A stretch of DNA of 64,000 nt from Methylocystis iwaonis. GTDB lineage: Bacteria > Pseudomonadota > Alphaproteobacteria > Rhizobiales > Beijerinckiaceae. Where the stretch lies: assembly GCF_027925385.1 (NCBI RefSeq), contig NZ_AP027142.1, forward strand, positions 2,152,001 through 2,216,000, written 5' to 3'. The position numbers and the translations under genes are program-made. Below the pieces are notes generated by a model. The model saw only the letters and a list, made by a program, of their open reading frames with translations, made no database searches and had not been told where the DNA came from. This document shows positions 42,850 to 51,619 of the stretch, in pieces; position 1 is the stretch's first letter; the number at the start of each line of letters is the position of its first letter.

Positions 42850-44969
42850 CGACGGAAATCCAGAACGCGTTCGATGTCGCCCATGGAAGCCGGCTTGGCG
42901 ATATGCAGATCGAAGCCGGCCTTTTTCACATGCTCCCGCGCGGTCTCGCCGCCCCAGCGCGTGAGGGCGACGATTATTGCGTCCCTGCCTTCCGGCAGGG
43001 CGCGGATGCGGCGCGCCGCCTCGTAACCGTCCATCCCCTCCAAACCAAGATCGATGAAAACGACTTGGGGATGGAAGCTCTGAACCGCCTCGACGCCTCT
43101 TTTTCCGTCATAAGCCGTCTGAACATTCGCGCCCTGGGCGCGCAGCAGCATGGACAAGCCATGGACCACGTCGTCATCGTCCTCGATGATGAGGACGCGG
43201 CGGGCGGATCGGCCTCCCTCGCGCTGCGGCCCGCCCTGCGCAAAGGCTGACGCGAGCGGCAGACGCACCAGGAAGACGCTCCCCTTGCCGGGCCCGTCGC
43301 TGCGCGCCTCGACCTGCCCGCCATGCAGGCGCAACAGCTTGCGCACAAGGGCTAGTCCGATGCCGAGACCGCCCTGGGCGCGCCCCAATGTCCGATCGAC
43401 CTGGGCGAAAAGGTCGAAGACATGCGGCAGCATGTCCGGCGGTATGCCGACGCCATTGTCGGCGACGGTCAATTCCGCTTGGCTCCCGACGCGCCGGGCC
43501 GCGATCTCCGCGTGGCCGCCCGAGGGGGTGTATTTGGCGGCGTTGCTGAGAAGATTGGCGATGACCTGCACGAGCCGCACCGGATCGCCGTCGATCATGA
43601 GCGGCTCCTCGGGCCGCACGACGGTCAGCGAGACGCCGTTGGCGTCGAGAAATTGCTGGCTGGCCTCGATGGCCTGATCCATGAGATCGCGCAGATCGAG
43701 CCGCTCCCGCTTGAGTTCGATCTTGCCGCTGCGGATGCGCGACACCTCCAGCAGATCATCCACGAGGCGGACAATGTGGTCGACCTGCCGCTCCATCATC
43801 TCCTGAACGCGAACGGCGTTGGGCCCCTGCGCGCCGGTTCGCTTGAGAACGAGGAGGCCGGTCCGGATCGGCGCCAAAGGATTGCGAAGCTCATGCGCCA
43901 GCGTTGCCAGGAACTCGTCCTTGCGGCGGTCGGCTTCTAGCAGCGCCTGCTCCATCCTCAGCCGCGCCATGGCCATGGAGACGAGCTGGCTCACCGCCTG
44001 CATGACCTCGATCTCATCGTCGTTGAAGGCAAGCCGCGTCTTGGCCCCGAACGACAAAGTGCCCATCAGCCGGCCCTGCGCCATCAGCGGATGGCAGCAG
44101 TAAGCTTTGATCCCGCAGGAGGCGATGAGCCCCGTTCGCGGGTCCGCGCTGGCGCACACATTCTCGGCTACGATCCGCTCGCGGTCGCGGGCGACGGCGC
44201 CGCAGATGGCGACGCCGTAATCGAGCCATTCGATTTCGCGCGCCCGATCCTCGGGTATGCCCGCGCAGGCGTTGAGATGCAGGCGGCCGGACTCTTCGGC
44301 GACGAGGTAATTGAAGAAGGCCTGGCAATCGAGAAACTGCATGACGTCGGCGCAGAGTTCCTCCACTGCGCCCTGCACGTCGCTCGACTGCAACAGCCGC
44401 GCCGCGATCCGCGTCAGCAGCTCGTTGCGACGCACGGTCCACTGCAGCGCAATTTCAGCGTGTTTCCGGTCGGTAATGTCCTGCGTGACGCCAAAACCGC
44501 CGAGCAACGCCCCCGCCGCGTCGAATTCCAGACAGGCCTTTTCGCGCACCCATTTCTCCTGGCCGTCGACCAGGACTCGATGCTCGAGGTCGTAAGGTTC
44601 GCCGCGTAGCGCGGCGATCCATTTCTCATGGACATAGGCGCGGTCGTCAGGATGGACCGCCGCCAGGAAGGTTTCATATGTCTGGGGCGCGCCGACGGGC
44701 TGGCCAAAAATGCGGTAGTTCTCGGCCGACCAGGTGAGGATGTTTCGAGTGGTGTCCATGCGCCACCAGCCGATCTGGCCGAGCTCCTGCGCCCGCGCAA
44801 AATTTTCCCACTGGCGCCAGCTCTCCACAGTCGTGGACTCGGCGCTCTGGGATGACTCATCATGATTTTCGACGTCGCCAACGACCCTGCTCATGCGCCG
44901 AGAAGTGATATGGATCAGCGGGGCAAGCAAGCGGGGCAGTAAGGCGCGCGCCCAGATCGAAAATGGCAT
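42846..44969 (-). CDS. PAS-GAF hybrid histidine kinase with receiver domain
   Basis: This 707-residue cytoplasmic kinase has a PAS domain at about residues 60-170 (IGWWRMDTTRNILTWSAENY), GAF at about 190-345, and HisKA with H359 in LATLAHELRNPLAP. HATPase follows at about 465-580 (VIANLLSNAAKYTPSGGHAE, GVGIPPDMLPHVFDLFAQVD), and the C-terminal receiver at about 590-705 has VLIIEDDDDVV, the acceptor Asp in VFIDLGLEGMDG and the Lys in HIAKPASMG. No DNA-binding domain or separate response regulator is adjacent. Cysteines in the GAF domain (AACGI, ASCGIKAYCCHP) might sense redox or bind a cofactor. Possible alternative start: 44894. Confidence 0.92.
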   Translation of the reverse strand: MPFSIWARALLPRLLAPLIHITSRRMSRVVGDVENHDESSQSAESTTVESWRQWENFARAQELGQIGWWRMDTTRNILTWSAENYRIFGQPVGAPQTYETFLAAVHPDDRAYVHEKWIAALRGEPYDLEHRVLVDGQEKWVREKACLEFDAAGALLGGFGVTQDITDRKHAEIALQWTVRRNELLTRIAARLLQSSDVQGAVEELCADVMQFLDCQAFFNYLVAEESGRLHLNACAGIPEDRAREIEWLDYGVAICGAVARDRERIVAENVCASADPRTGLIASCGIKAYCCHPLMAQGRLMGTLSFGAKTRLAFNDDEIEVMQAVSQLVSMAMARLRMEQALLEADRRKDEFLATLAHELRNPLAPIRTGLLVLKRTGAQGPNAVRVQEMMERQVDHIVRLVDDLLEVSRIRSGKIELKRERLDLRDLMDQAIEASQQFLDANGVSLTVVRPEEPLMIDGDPVRLVQVIANLLSNAAKYTPSGGHAEIAARRVGSQAELTVADNGVGIPPDMLPHVFDLFAQVDRTLGRAQGGLGIGLALVRKLLRLHGGQVEARSDGPGKGSVFLVRLPLASAFAQGGPQREGGRSARRVLIIEDDDDVVHGLSMLLRAQGANVQTAYDGKRGVEAVQSFHPQVVFIDLGLEGMDGYEAARRIRALPEGRDAIIVALTRWGGETAREHVKKAGFDLHIAKPASMGDIERVLDFRR

Positions 44970-45072
44970 CGGAGCCAGCGCTAACGGTAGGATTTTTCAA
45001 ATAAGATATTGGCGTCTGCGGGAGAAATTTCAGCTTTTGAATGGTTTGTGACCGACCGTAAGCTGGGGAAAG

Positions 45073-45540
45073 CTATCGCGCCCAGCGCGCCGCCGCAGCG
45101 TCGTCTTCGCTTTTGGCGGCGACCCAGCCCTCTTCGGCGCCGTCGACCCGGCGCTCCTTCTTCCAGAAGGGCGCGCGGGTCTTGAGGTAATCCATCAGGA
45201 ACTCAGCCGCCGCAAAGGCCTCGCCGCGATGGCGCGCGGCGGCGATCACCAGCACGATCCGCTCGCCGGGGCGAATGACGCCGTGGCGGTGGATGATCGT
45301 CAGGCCGACGAGCGGCCAGCGCGACAGAGCCTCCCCTGCGACGCGCCCGATTTCCTCCTCCGCCATGCCGGGATAATGCTCGAGCTCCAAAGCGTCGAGC
45401 GTTCCATCCTCGTCCCGGCACAGGCCCGTGAAGGCGACGACGGCGCCGACATCGCGGCGCCCTTCCGTCAGCAAGGCCTCCTCACGGGCGGCGTCGAAGT
45501 CCGCCGCCTGGACGCGAATTGTGGGCGTGATCTGCGCCAC
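45073..45540 (-). CDS. moaE: Molybdopterin synthase catalytic subunit
   Basis: This 155-residue protein has GAVVAFTGLCRDEDGTLDAL, LTIIHRHGVIRPGERIVLVI, and the catalytic-lysine segment MDYLKTRAPFWKKE. With MoaD it inserts sulfur into precursor Z to make molybdopterin. It follows moaD by 2 bp. Confidence 0.95.
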   Translation of the reverse strand: MAQITPTIRVQAADFDAAREEALLTEGRRDVGAVVAFTGLCRDEDGTLDALELEHYPGMAEEEIGRVAGEALSRWPLVGLTIIHRHGVIRPGERIVLVIAAARHRGEAFAAAEFLMDYLKTRAPFWKKERRVDGAEEGWVAAKSEDDAAAARWAR

Positions 45541-45542
45541 GC

Positions 45543-45794
45543 TCAGCCGCCGGTCATCGGGGGGAAAAAAGCGATCTCACGCGCGCTTGCGATCGGCGCG
45601 TCGGGCGCGGCGTGGGTCTTGTCGATCGCGGTCCGAATCGTCTTGGGATTGGCGAAAGCGGCGGCGTAGCCCTCGCCCCGCGCCGCGAGCCATTCGACGA
45701 GCTGGCGCACCGTCTCCACCTCGCGCGGCGGCGCGATCTCTTCTTCCGAAACGCCGATCCGCTCGCGGACCCAAGCGAAATAGACCGCCTTCAT
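45543..45794 (-). CDS. moaD: Molybdopterin synthase sulfur-carrier subunit
   Basis: This 83-residue ubiquitin-like protein ends in the required Gly-Gly (FFPPMTGG), whose terminal glycine is thiocarboxylated and supplies sulfur to MoaE. The start at 45794 overlaps pgsA by 4 bp; the longer open frame continues through pgsA in another phase and is a shadow. The operon is pgsA-moaD-moaE. Confidence 0.94.
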   Translation of the reverse strand: MKAVYFAWVRERIGVSEEEIAPPREVETVRQLVEWLAARGEGYAAAFANPKTIRTAIDKTHAAPDAPIASAREIAFFPPMTGG

Positions 45795-46399
45795 GGCCCC
45801 TCGTCTTCCCCGAAATGGCCGATCGCCGCCTGTAGATAGTCGGCGCCCGTATAGAGCGTCAGAACGGCGGCGACCCAAAGAAGCGTCTCGCCGATTTTGA
45901 GCGAGCCGGGCAGAACGGCTTCCCCCGACGGGCCGACGATGAAGAAACCGAGCGCCACAAGCTGGAACGCTGTCTTCCATTTGGCGATGGTCGACACCGG
46001 CAGCCGCACTTTCAGCTCGGCGAGATATTCGCGCAGGCCGGAGACAAGAATCTCCCGGCACAGGATGATGATCGCCGCCCAGATCGTCCATCCGACCAGC
46101 GTCTGATTGGCCACGACCACAAGAAGCGTCGCGGCGACCAGGAGCTTATCGGCAATCGGGTCGAGCATGCGGCCGATCGGCGATTGCTGCTGCCAGGCGC
46201 GCGCGAGATAGCCGTCGAAAAAATCGGTCACGCCGGCGGCCGTATAAACGCCGAGCGCCGCCCAGCGGGTCCAGTTCTCGCCCGAGGCGAGCAGCAGCCC
46301 GGCCACCACGGGCACGGCGAGACACCGTCCGTAAGTCAGCAGGTTCGGCAACGCCCACGCATGAGAGCGTCGCTTGGTCGTGACGGCTGTCTCGGTCAT
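45791..46399 (-). CDS. pgsA: Phosphatidylglycerophosphate synthase
   Basis: This 202-residue membrane enzyme makes phosphatidylglycerophosphate from CDP-diacylglycerol and glycerol 3-phosphate, the first step towards phosphatidylglycerol and cardiolipin. The CDP-alcohol phosphotransferase motif DG-x2-AR-x8-G-x3-D-x3-D is visible in FFDGYLARAWQQQSPIGRML followed by DPIAD. The N-terminus LPNLLTYGRCLAVPVVAGLL is typical. Linkage to moaD and moaE is common in alphaproteobacteria. Confidence 0.95.
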   Translation of the reverse strand: MTETAVTTKRRSHAWALPNLLTYGRCLAVPVVAGLLLASGENWTRWAALGVYTAAGVTDFFDGYLARAWQQQSPIGRMLDPIADKLLVAATLLVVVANQTLVGWTIWAAIIILCREILVSGLREYLAELKVRLPVSTIAKWKTAFQLVALGFFIVGPSGEAVLPGSLKIGETLLWVAAVLTLYTGADYLQAAIGHFGEDEGP

Positions 46400-46500
46400 G
46401 TCAGCAAGGGAATAGGTCGCGCGCCTCTCTTGTCAATAGATTTGGCATGGCCTTGGCCGCCAAGCACAATCTCTATCAACAGCCATGAGCGCGGCACGGG

Positions 46501-46890
46501 CTACTCCTTATCGAGCGCGAACTTGCCCGGCCCGGCGACCGAGAAGAACAGGAACACGAAGCAATAGAGCGCCGCAAGCTCCCCCTTGTTCAGGATCGGC
46601 CAGAACGCCTCGAAAGCATGGAAGCCGAAATAGGCCACCGCCATCTCGCCGGCGAGGATGAAGGCGGCCGGCCGCGTGAACAAGCCGATCAGCAGCAGGA
46701 AGCCGCCGACAAGCTCGATGACGCCAGCGGCGCCGAGCAGCGACAGCAGCGTCACCTTGTCGAACATGGCGACATGCGGGAAGCCGAAGAGCTTCGCCGT
46801 TCCGTGCTGCAAGAACAGCAAGGCGGTCACGATGCGCAGCAGCCCCTGCACTTGAGGCAGGAAGCGCGCGGGAATGATTCGGAGCGTCAT
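46501..46890 (-). CDS. DoxX family membrane protein
   Basis: This 129-residue protein has four membrane helices. Typical DoxX phrases are LLRIVTALLFLQHGTAKLFG, LLGAAGVIELVGGFLLLIGL and AFILAGEMAVAYFGFHAF. DoxX proteins are linked with redox or thiosulfate metabolism in some organisms but mostly unassigned. The ATG at 46890 is 7 bp after the nitroreductase stop, so the two are co-transcribed. Confidence 0.88.
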   Translation of the reverse strand: MTLRIIPARFLPQVQGLLRIVTALLFLQHGTAKLFGFPHVAMFDKVTLLSLLGAAGVIELVGGFLLLIGLFTRPAAFILAGEMAVAYFGFHAFEAFWPILNKGELAALYCFVFLFFSVAGPGKFALDKE

Positions 46891-46897
46891 GCAAACC

Positions 46898-47500
46898 TCA
46901 AAGAATTTGGGCCATGTCTTCAAAAGCGAAACGCGGCCCGCGCGGGTAGAGCTTGGCCGTATCGCCGTAGCCGACATTGATCAGAAAATTCGACTTTATC
47001 TTGGTGCCCGAAAAAAATTCGGCGTCGACCTTGGCGTTGTCGAAGCCGCTCATCGGGCCCGTGTCCAAACCGACCGCCCGTAAAGCGAGGATCAGATAGG
47101 CGCCCTGCAGCGAACCGTTGCGAAAGGCGGTGTCCCGGATCAGCGCGTCATTGCCGACGAACCAGGCGCGCGCATCCGCCGCAGGGTAGAGGAACGGCAA
47201 ATGCTCAGGGAAATCGAGGTCGTAACCCACGATCGCCGTCGCTGGGGCCGCCATGGTCTTGTCGTGATTGCCCGGCGACAGGGCGGGCGCGAGCCGCGCC
47301 TTGGCCTCGGGCGAGCGCACGAAGACCACCCGCATCGGCGAGCAATTGGCGCTTGTCGGCCCCCATTTGGCGTAATCGACCGCGAGCTCCAGAAGAGAGT
47401 CCGGGACCTCCCTGTCGAGCCAGCCATTATGCGTGCGGGCGGCGGTAAAGAGCTGCGCCAGGACGTCGGGCGGGAGCTGTTTTGCGTCGGTCACCGGCAA
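46898..47500 (-). CDS. Nitroreductase family, RutE-like (malonic semialdehyde reductase)
   Basis: This 200-residue FMN-dependent nitroreductase-fold protein has [52 protein letters not shown] and [10 protein letters not shown], which are close to RutE/HadB. RutE reduces a toxic malonic semialdehyde formed in pyrimidine breakdown. No other rut genes are nearby, so its substrate here is uncertain. It precedes a DoxX gene in the same unit. Confidence 0.88.
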   Translation of the reverse strand: MPVTDAKQLPPDVLAQLFTAARTHNGWLDREVPDSLLELAVDYAKWGPTSANCSPMRVVFVRSPEAKARLAPALSPGNHDKTMAAPATAIVGYDLDFPEHLPFLYPAADARAWFVGNDALIRDTAFRNGSLQGAYLILALRAVGLDTGPMSGFDNAKVDAEFFSGTKIKSNFLINVGYGDTAKLYPRGPRFAFEDMAQIL

Positions 47501-47559
47501 TCCCCCTCTCTAGAAAGCTACCGAGAGAACGTCGGGTTTCCCTATGCCGCCCGCCGTCC

Positions 47560-48327
47560 TTAAATATCGCGCCCTTCGACCTCCAGCCGCAGCCGTTCCT
47601 CGTTTTTTCGAAGCGCGTCGTTACGCGGCGCAATATCGAGCGCCTTACGATAGGCGGAGAGCGCGCGTTTCTTGTCGCCCGTCTTCTCCGCCAGCGAGCC
47701 GAGCGCCTCCAACGCGTCGAAGCGCTTCGGCTCGAGGCGCGCCGCCGTTTCCAGATCCGCGAGCGCCGCCGCCGCGTCGCCCTCGGACGCCATGACGCGC
47801 GCCCGGCGCACGAAACCCTCGGGCCAGTTGGGAGCCAGAGCGACGATATAATCGAGCAAGGCTTTCGAGAGCCCCGGCGCGCCGGCGACCTCTGCGGCAA
47901 GCGCCCGGGCGGCGAGGAGATCGACCGTATCCGAGCCCGATCGCGACCAGCGGGCGAGAATGGCGGCCGAAACGGCTTGCGCCTCGCGGTCGTCCTCCGC
48001 GGCAGCAAGACGGCCGAACAGGCGGCTCATCTCCTCGGAGCGCCGCTCTTCTGGCGATTTCGGCGGTTCGGGCCGAGGCTTGGCGAGCTTGCGGTCGGGC
48101 GCCCTCGGCGCGAGCCCCCCGAGAGGGTCAGAGGGATCGCCAGGGCCAAATCCCCGCGCCCCCGGCGGCAAAGGGATTTTGCCGACGCCGGGGATGAACA
48201 GAAAGGTCCCGCCATTCTCGTCGGTCCCCACGCTCGGCGGCTCGTCCTGCTGCGCGCGGGCGGCGCCCGCCGCGAGGCCGGTCAGAATCGTCAGGAGCGC
48301 GACAAGCCTTCTCATCGCCCCAACCAT
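47560..48327 (-). CDS. Exported TPR-repeat protein
   Basis: This 255-residue protein has a signal peptide (MRRLVALLTILTGLAAGAAR, from the second Met at 48315). A proline-rich linker follows (residues about 35-95), and then helical tetratricopeptide repeats in the C-terminal half: ALADLETAARLEPKRFDALE and ALSAYRKALDIAPRNDALRK. It probably works as a periplasmic protein-binding scaffold. Partner unknown. Confidence 0.8.
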   Translation of the reverse strand: MVGAMRRLVALLTILTGLAAGAARAQQDEPPSVGTDENGGTFLFIPGVGKIPLPPGARGFGPGDPSDPLGGLAPRAPDRKLAKPRPEPPKSPEERRSEEMSRLFGRLAAAEDDREAQAVSAAILARWSRSGSDTVDLLAARALAAEVAGAPGLSKALLDYIVALAPNWPEGFVRRARVMASEGDAAAALADLETAARLEPKRFDALEALGSLAEKTGDKKRALSAYRKALDIAPRNDALRKNEERLRLEVEGRDI

Positions 48328-48556
48328 AAAGCAGCGCCGCGCGCGGCGCCAATATCGCGGCGGACACGATTACCATTCTTTAATCTTACCATATTGCGAA
48401 TCCGGTCAAATTTTCCACCAATTCATATTCGGTTCAGGCTCGGCGCCCCATTTCTTTCCTCGATGTTCACGATTGCCTGAGACGATCGCAGCATCACTTC
48501 GAGCGACAGCCGCGAGCCCCGCGCATTTGCCTCGAGCGCGCGCTTTTGGAGTTGGA

Positions 48557-48820
48557 ATGATGATCGAGACCATCCGCCGTCTGCTGCAAGAAAACGGCCG
48601 CCTGCACACGCCTATCGAGACCCTGTCCGACAATGCGGATCTTTATGAAGCGGGCCTGACTCCCTTCGCGGCCATCCGCACCATGCTCGCGATCGAGGAG
48701 GCCTTCGACGTCGAATTCCCGGTGGCCATGCTGCGTCGCCAGAGCTTTTCCTCCATCAACGCCATCGTCGCCTGCCTGAACGAGTTGAACCCCCACGCCG
48801 CCGCCCGCCAGGCCGCCTGA
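48557..48820 (+). CDS. Acyl carrier protein-like protein lacking the usual serine
   Basis: This 87-residue protein has the four-helix ACP pattern: IRRLLQENGRL, then DLYEAGLTPFAAIRTMLAIE, EAFDVEFPVAMLRRQSFSSI and a final helix. In normal ACPs helix 2 starts with D-S-L, where the Ser carries phosphopantetheine. Here the corresponding place reads T-P-F, so the carrier serine is missing. It has its own leader and a strong terminator. It may act as a binding or regulatory relative rather than an acyl carrier. Confidence 0.75.
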   Translation: MMIETIRRLLQENGRLHTPIETLSDNADLYEAGLTPFAAIRTMLAIEEAFDVEFPVAMLRRQSFSSINAIVACLNELNPHAAARQAA

Positions 48821-48857
48821 CCGCCTGACCGCCAGAGTGACCTTTGGGATTTTCTCA

Positions 48858-48895
48858 AAGCCCGAAAGCCTGCGCTTTCGGGCTTGCGTTTTTTT
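48858..48895 (+). terminator. Rho-independent terminator of the ACP-like gene
   Basis: A perfect 12-bp stem, AAGCCCGAAAGC facing GCTTTCGGGCTT around CTGC (48858-48885), is followed after three bases by seven T residues (48889-48895). Confidence 0.9.
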
Positions 48896-48908
48896 AAGAG
48901 CGCCTGCG

Positions 48909-49463
48909 CTAGGCCGCGCCGTAAAGCTCCTCGAGCGCGAATGACAGCCCCGGCGGATCGAGCGTCACCCTGCCCTCCGTCAGTATGTGGCTCACGACGA
49001 CGCCATCGTCCCGGCGCTCATGATGCACGACGAGCCGGTCGTCCGGGTCTATGACGAGATAATGCCGGATGCTCGGCAAAGCGAAATAGCCGGCAAGCTT
49101 GCGGGTGCTGTCGTTGCGCCCGGACGTCGGCGATATGACTTCGACGACAATCACCGGGTTTTCCACCAGCAGCGCGTCAGGCGGCAGCTTCGGCCCGCAA
49201 TAGACCATGGCGTCGGGCTCGAACATAGTCTTGGCGCCGACGCGCACGCCCATGCCGTCGACCAAAGCCCGGCATTCCCGCCCCTTGTCTTTGAGGGCAT
49301 TGCTAAGAGCCAGGAAAACCAGCCCTTTCATCTCCGCATGCGCGGCCCGCTCCGATGCCTGAGCGTAGACCACGCCGTCGATAAGTTCGTAGCGTCCCTC
49401 CTGGCTTTCGCTCCAGGCGAGATATTCCTCGACGGTCATGCGGTCTTTTGGAAGCGCTGCCAT
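48909..49463 (-). CDS. Uma2 family (DUF820) putative endonuclease
   Basis: This 184-residue protein has the Uma2 opening MTVEEYLAWSESQEGRYELI, DGVVYAQ, the nuclease-fold motif FEPDAMVYCG and VIVVEVISPTSGRND (PD-ExK layout), then RHYLVIDPDDRLVVHH. Uma2 proteins are restriction-endonuclease-fold proteins of unclear role, numerous in cyanobacteria and scattered elsewhere. It stands alone, convergent to the ACP-like gene. Confidence 0.88.
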   Translation of the reverse strand: MAALPKDRMTVEEYLAWSESQEGRYELIDGVVYAQASERAAHAEMKGLVFLALSNALKDKGRECRALVDGMGVRVGAKTMFEPDAMVYCGPKLPPDALLVENPVIVVEVISPTSGRNDSTRKLAGYFALPSIRHYLVIDPDDRLVVHHERRDDGVVVSHILTEGRVTLDPPGLSFALEELYGAA

Positions 49464-49515
49464 GAAGCGATCATAGCGCCTTTTGCTCTCGCCACATATG
49501 TAGACGTTGGCCCCC

Positions 49516-49570
49516 GGACCGCGCGCCTTCAGGCGCGCATGTTTCGGGCGCGCCTGAAGGCGCGCGGTCC
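49516..49570. repeat. Palindromic repeat, family C, copy 2
   Basis: This 55-bp inverted repeat starts GGACCGCGCGCCTTCAGGCG and ends GCCTGAAGGCGCGCGGTCC. A second truncated arm, GAAGGCTCGCGGTCC, follows at 49573-49587. Confidence 0.87.
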
Positions 49571-49651
49571 CGGAAGGCTCGCGGTCCTTGCGGGGGCGCG
49601 CCGGCTGGGCTATCGCCTCCCCAACCCGGTTGATGACAGGAAACTTCGCCC

Positions 49652-51490
49652 ATGCCTCCCTATCGTTCCAGCACCACCACCCACGGCCGCAACATGGCGG
49701 GCGCGCGCGGCCTCTGGCGCGCGACGGGCGTTAAGGACGAGGATTTCGGCAAGCCGATCATCGCCGTCGTCAACAGCTTCACCCAGTTCGTCCCCGGCCA
49801 TGTGCATCTGAAGGATCTGGGCCAGCTCGTCGCGCGCGAGATCGAGAAGGCGGGCGGCATCGCCAAAGAGTTCAACACGATCGCGGTCGACGACGGCATC
49901 GCCATGGGCCATGACGGCATGCTCTACTCCCTGCCCTCGCGCGAGATCATCGCCGACAGCGTGGAGTATATGGTCAACGCCCATTGCGCCGACGCGATGG
50001 TCTGCATCTCCAATTGCGACAAGATCACGCCCGGCATGCTGATGGCGGCGTTGCGGCTCAACATTCCGGCGGTCTTCGTCTCCGGCGGCCCGATGGAGGC
50101 CGGCAAGGTCGTGCTCGCGGGCAAGGAACATGCGCTCGACCTCGTCGACGCCATCATCGCTGGCGCCGACGACAAGGTGGCCGAAAGCGACGTGACGGCG
50201 ATCGAGCGCTCGGCCTGCCCGACCTGCGGCTCCTGCTCCGGCATGTTCACGGCGAACAGCATGAACTGCCTCACCGAGGCCCTGGGTCTCTCGCTGCCCG
50301 GCAATGGCACGCTCGTCGCCACTCACGCCGACCGCAAGCGTCTCTTCGTCGAAGCCGGCCATCTGATCGTCGATCTCGCGCGCCGCTATTACGAGCAGAA
50401 CGACGAAAGCGTGCTGCCGCGCTCGATTGCAACTTTCGACGCTTTCGAGAACGCCATCGCGCTCGACATCGCCATGGGCGGCTCGACCAATACCGTGCTG
50501 CATCTCCTCGCCGCCGCGCATGAGGCCGAGGTCGATTTCACCATGACCGACATCGACCGAATGTCGCGCCGCGTGCCGGTGCTGTGCAAGGTCGCGCCCT
50601 CCCGGCCCGACGTGCATATGGAGGACGTGCATCGCGCCGGCGGCGTGATCGCCATTCTTGGCGAGCTGTTGCGCGCCGGCCTGCTGCATGGCGACCGGCC
50701 GACCGTCCATAGCGCCACATTGGCGGACGCCGTCTCCCAATGGGACATCGGCGTGACGGCGAGCAATACGGCGAAGACCCTCTTCAGCGCCGCGCCCGGC
50801 GGCGTGCCGACGCAGGAGGCTTTCAGCCAGGAGCGCCGCTATGACGCGCTCGACAGCGACCGCGAAAAAGGCGCGGTCCGCGACGCCGCCCACGCCTTCT
50901 CCAAGGATGGCGGCCTCGCCGTGCTGTTCGGCAATCTCGCGCAGGACGGCTGCATCGTGAAGACCGCGGGCGTCGACGACTCGATCCTGAAATTCTCCGG
51001 CCCGGCGCGCGTCTTCGAGAGCCAGGACGCGGCGGTCTCCGGCATTCTTACGGGCGAGGTGACGGCCGGCGACGTGGTGGTCATCCGCTATGAGGGTCCG
51101 CGCGGCGGCCCCGGCATGCAGGAGATGCTCTATCCCACGAGCTATCTGAAATCGAAGGGGCTCGGCAAAGCCTGCGCGCTCATCACCGACGGGCGCTTCT
51201 CGGGCGGCACCTCGGGCCTTTCCATCGGCCATGTCTCGCCGGAAGCGGCCGAGGGCGGGATGATCGCGCTGGTGCAGGACGGCGATCCGATCGAGATCGA
51301 CATTCCGGGCAGAAAAATCACGCTGGCCGTGAGCGAGACGGAACTTTCGGCTCGCCGTGTGGTTCAAGCCGGCAAGGGCTTTGCGCCCGCTACCCCGCGC
51401 CCCCGCAAAATCTCCACGGCGTTGCGCGCCTATGCCGCCATGACGACCAGCGCGGCGCGCGGCGCGGTGCGCGAGGTTCCGAAAGCGTAA
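49652..51490 (+). CDS. ilvD: Dihydroxy-acid dehydratase
   Basis: This 612-residue iron-sulfur enzyme is the penultimate step of valine and isoleucine synthesis. Cluster and substrate residues are in [40 protein letters not shown] and [20 protein letters not shown]. The length matches the long bacterial form. As a cluster-dependent enzyme it is a typical client of the Suf system. The large frame on the other strand is its shadow. Confidence 0.97.
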   Translation: MPPYRSSTTTHGRNMAGARGLWRATGVKDEDFGKPIIAVVNSFTQFVPGHVHLKDLGQLVAREIEKAGGIAKEFNTIAVDDGIAMGHDGMLYSLPSREIIADSVEYMVNAHCADAMVCISNCDKITPGMLMAALRLNIPAVFVSGGPMEAGKVVLAGKEHALDLVDAIIAGADDKVAESDVTAIERSACPTCGSCSGMFTANSMNCLTEALGLSLPGNGTLVATHADRKRLFVEAGHLIVDLARRYYEQNDESVLPRSIATFDAFENAIALDIAMGGSTNTVLHLLAAAHEAEVDFTMTDIDRMSRRVPVLCKVAPSRPDVHMEDVHRAGGVIAILGELLRAGLLHGDRPTVHSATLADAVSQWDIGVTASNTAKTLFSAAPGGVPTQEAFSQERRYDALDSDREKGAVRDAAHAFSKDGGLAVLFGNLAQDGCIVKTAGVDDSILKFSGPARVFESQDAAVSGILTGEVTAGDVVVIRYEGPRGGPGMQEMLYPTSYLKSKGLGKACALITDGRFSGGTSGLSIGHVSPEAAEGGMIALVQDGDPIEIDIPGRKITLAVSETELSARRVVQAGKGFAPATPRPRKISTALRAYAAMTTSAARGAVREVPKA

Positions 51491-51522
51491 GAGTCCGGCG
51501 GCGATCAGGCGGCGGACGCTCC

Positions 51523-51549
51523 CTTTGTCGGAGCGTCCGTAGCGAACGG
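51523..51549 (+). terminator. Hairpin after ilvD
   Basis: The perfect 10-bp stem CGGACGCTCC facing GGAGCGTCCG around CTTTGTC lies about 32 bp after the ilvD stop. There is no T-run directly behind it, so a Rho-independent role is only possible. Confidence 0.45.
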
Positions 51550-51619
51550 TTTTGCAGCCACGCTGGTTATGCGCCCAAGGTCGCATAAAATCGCCTGATC
51601 GGTCGCGTAATGGACTCAC

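Noticed and set aside
45543..46091. 182-residue version of MoaD
   Set aside because: The N-terminal 99 residues are an out-of-phase reading of pgsA; the ATG at 45794 gives the normal 83-residue sulfur carrier.
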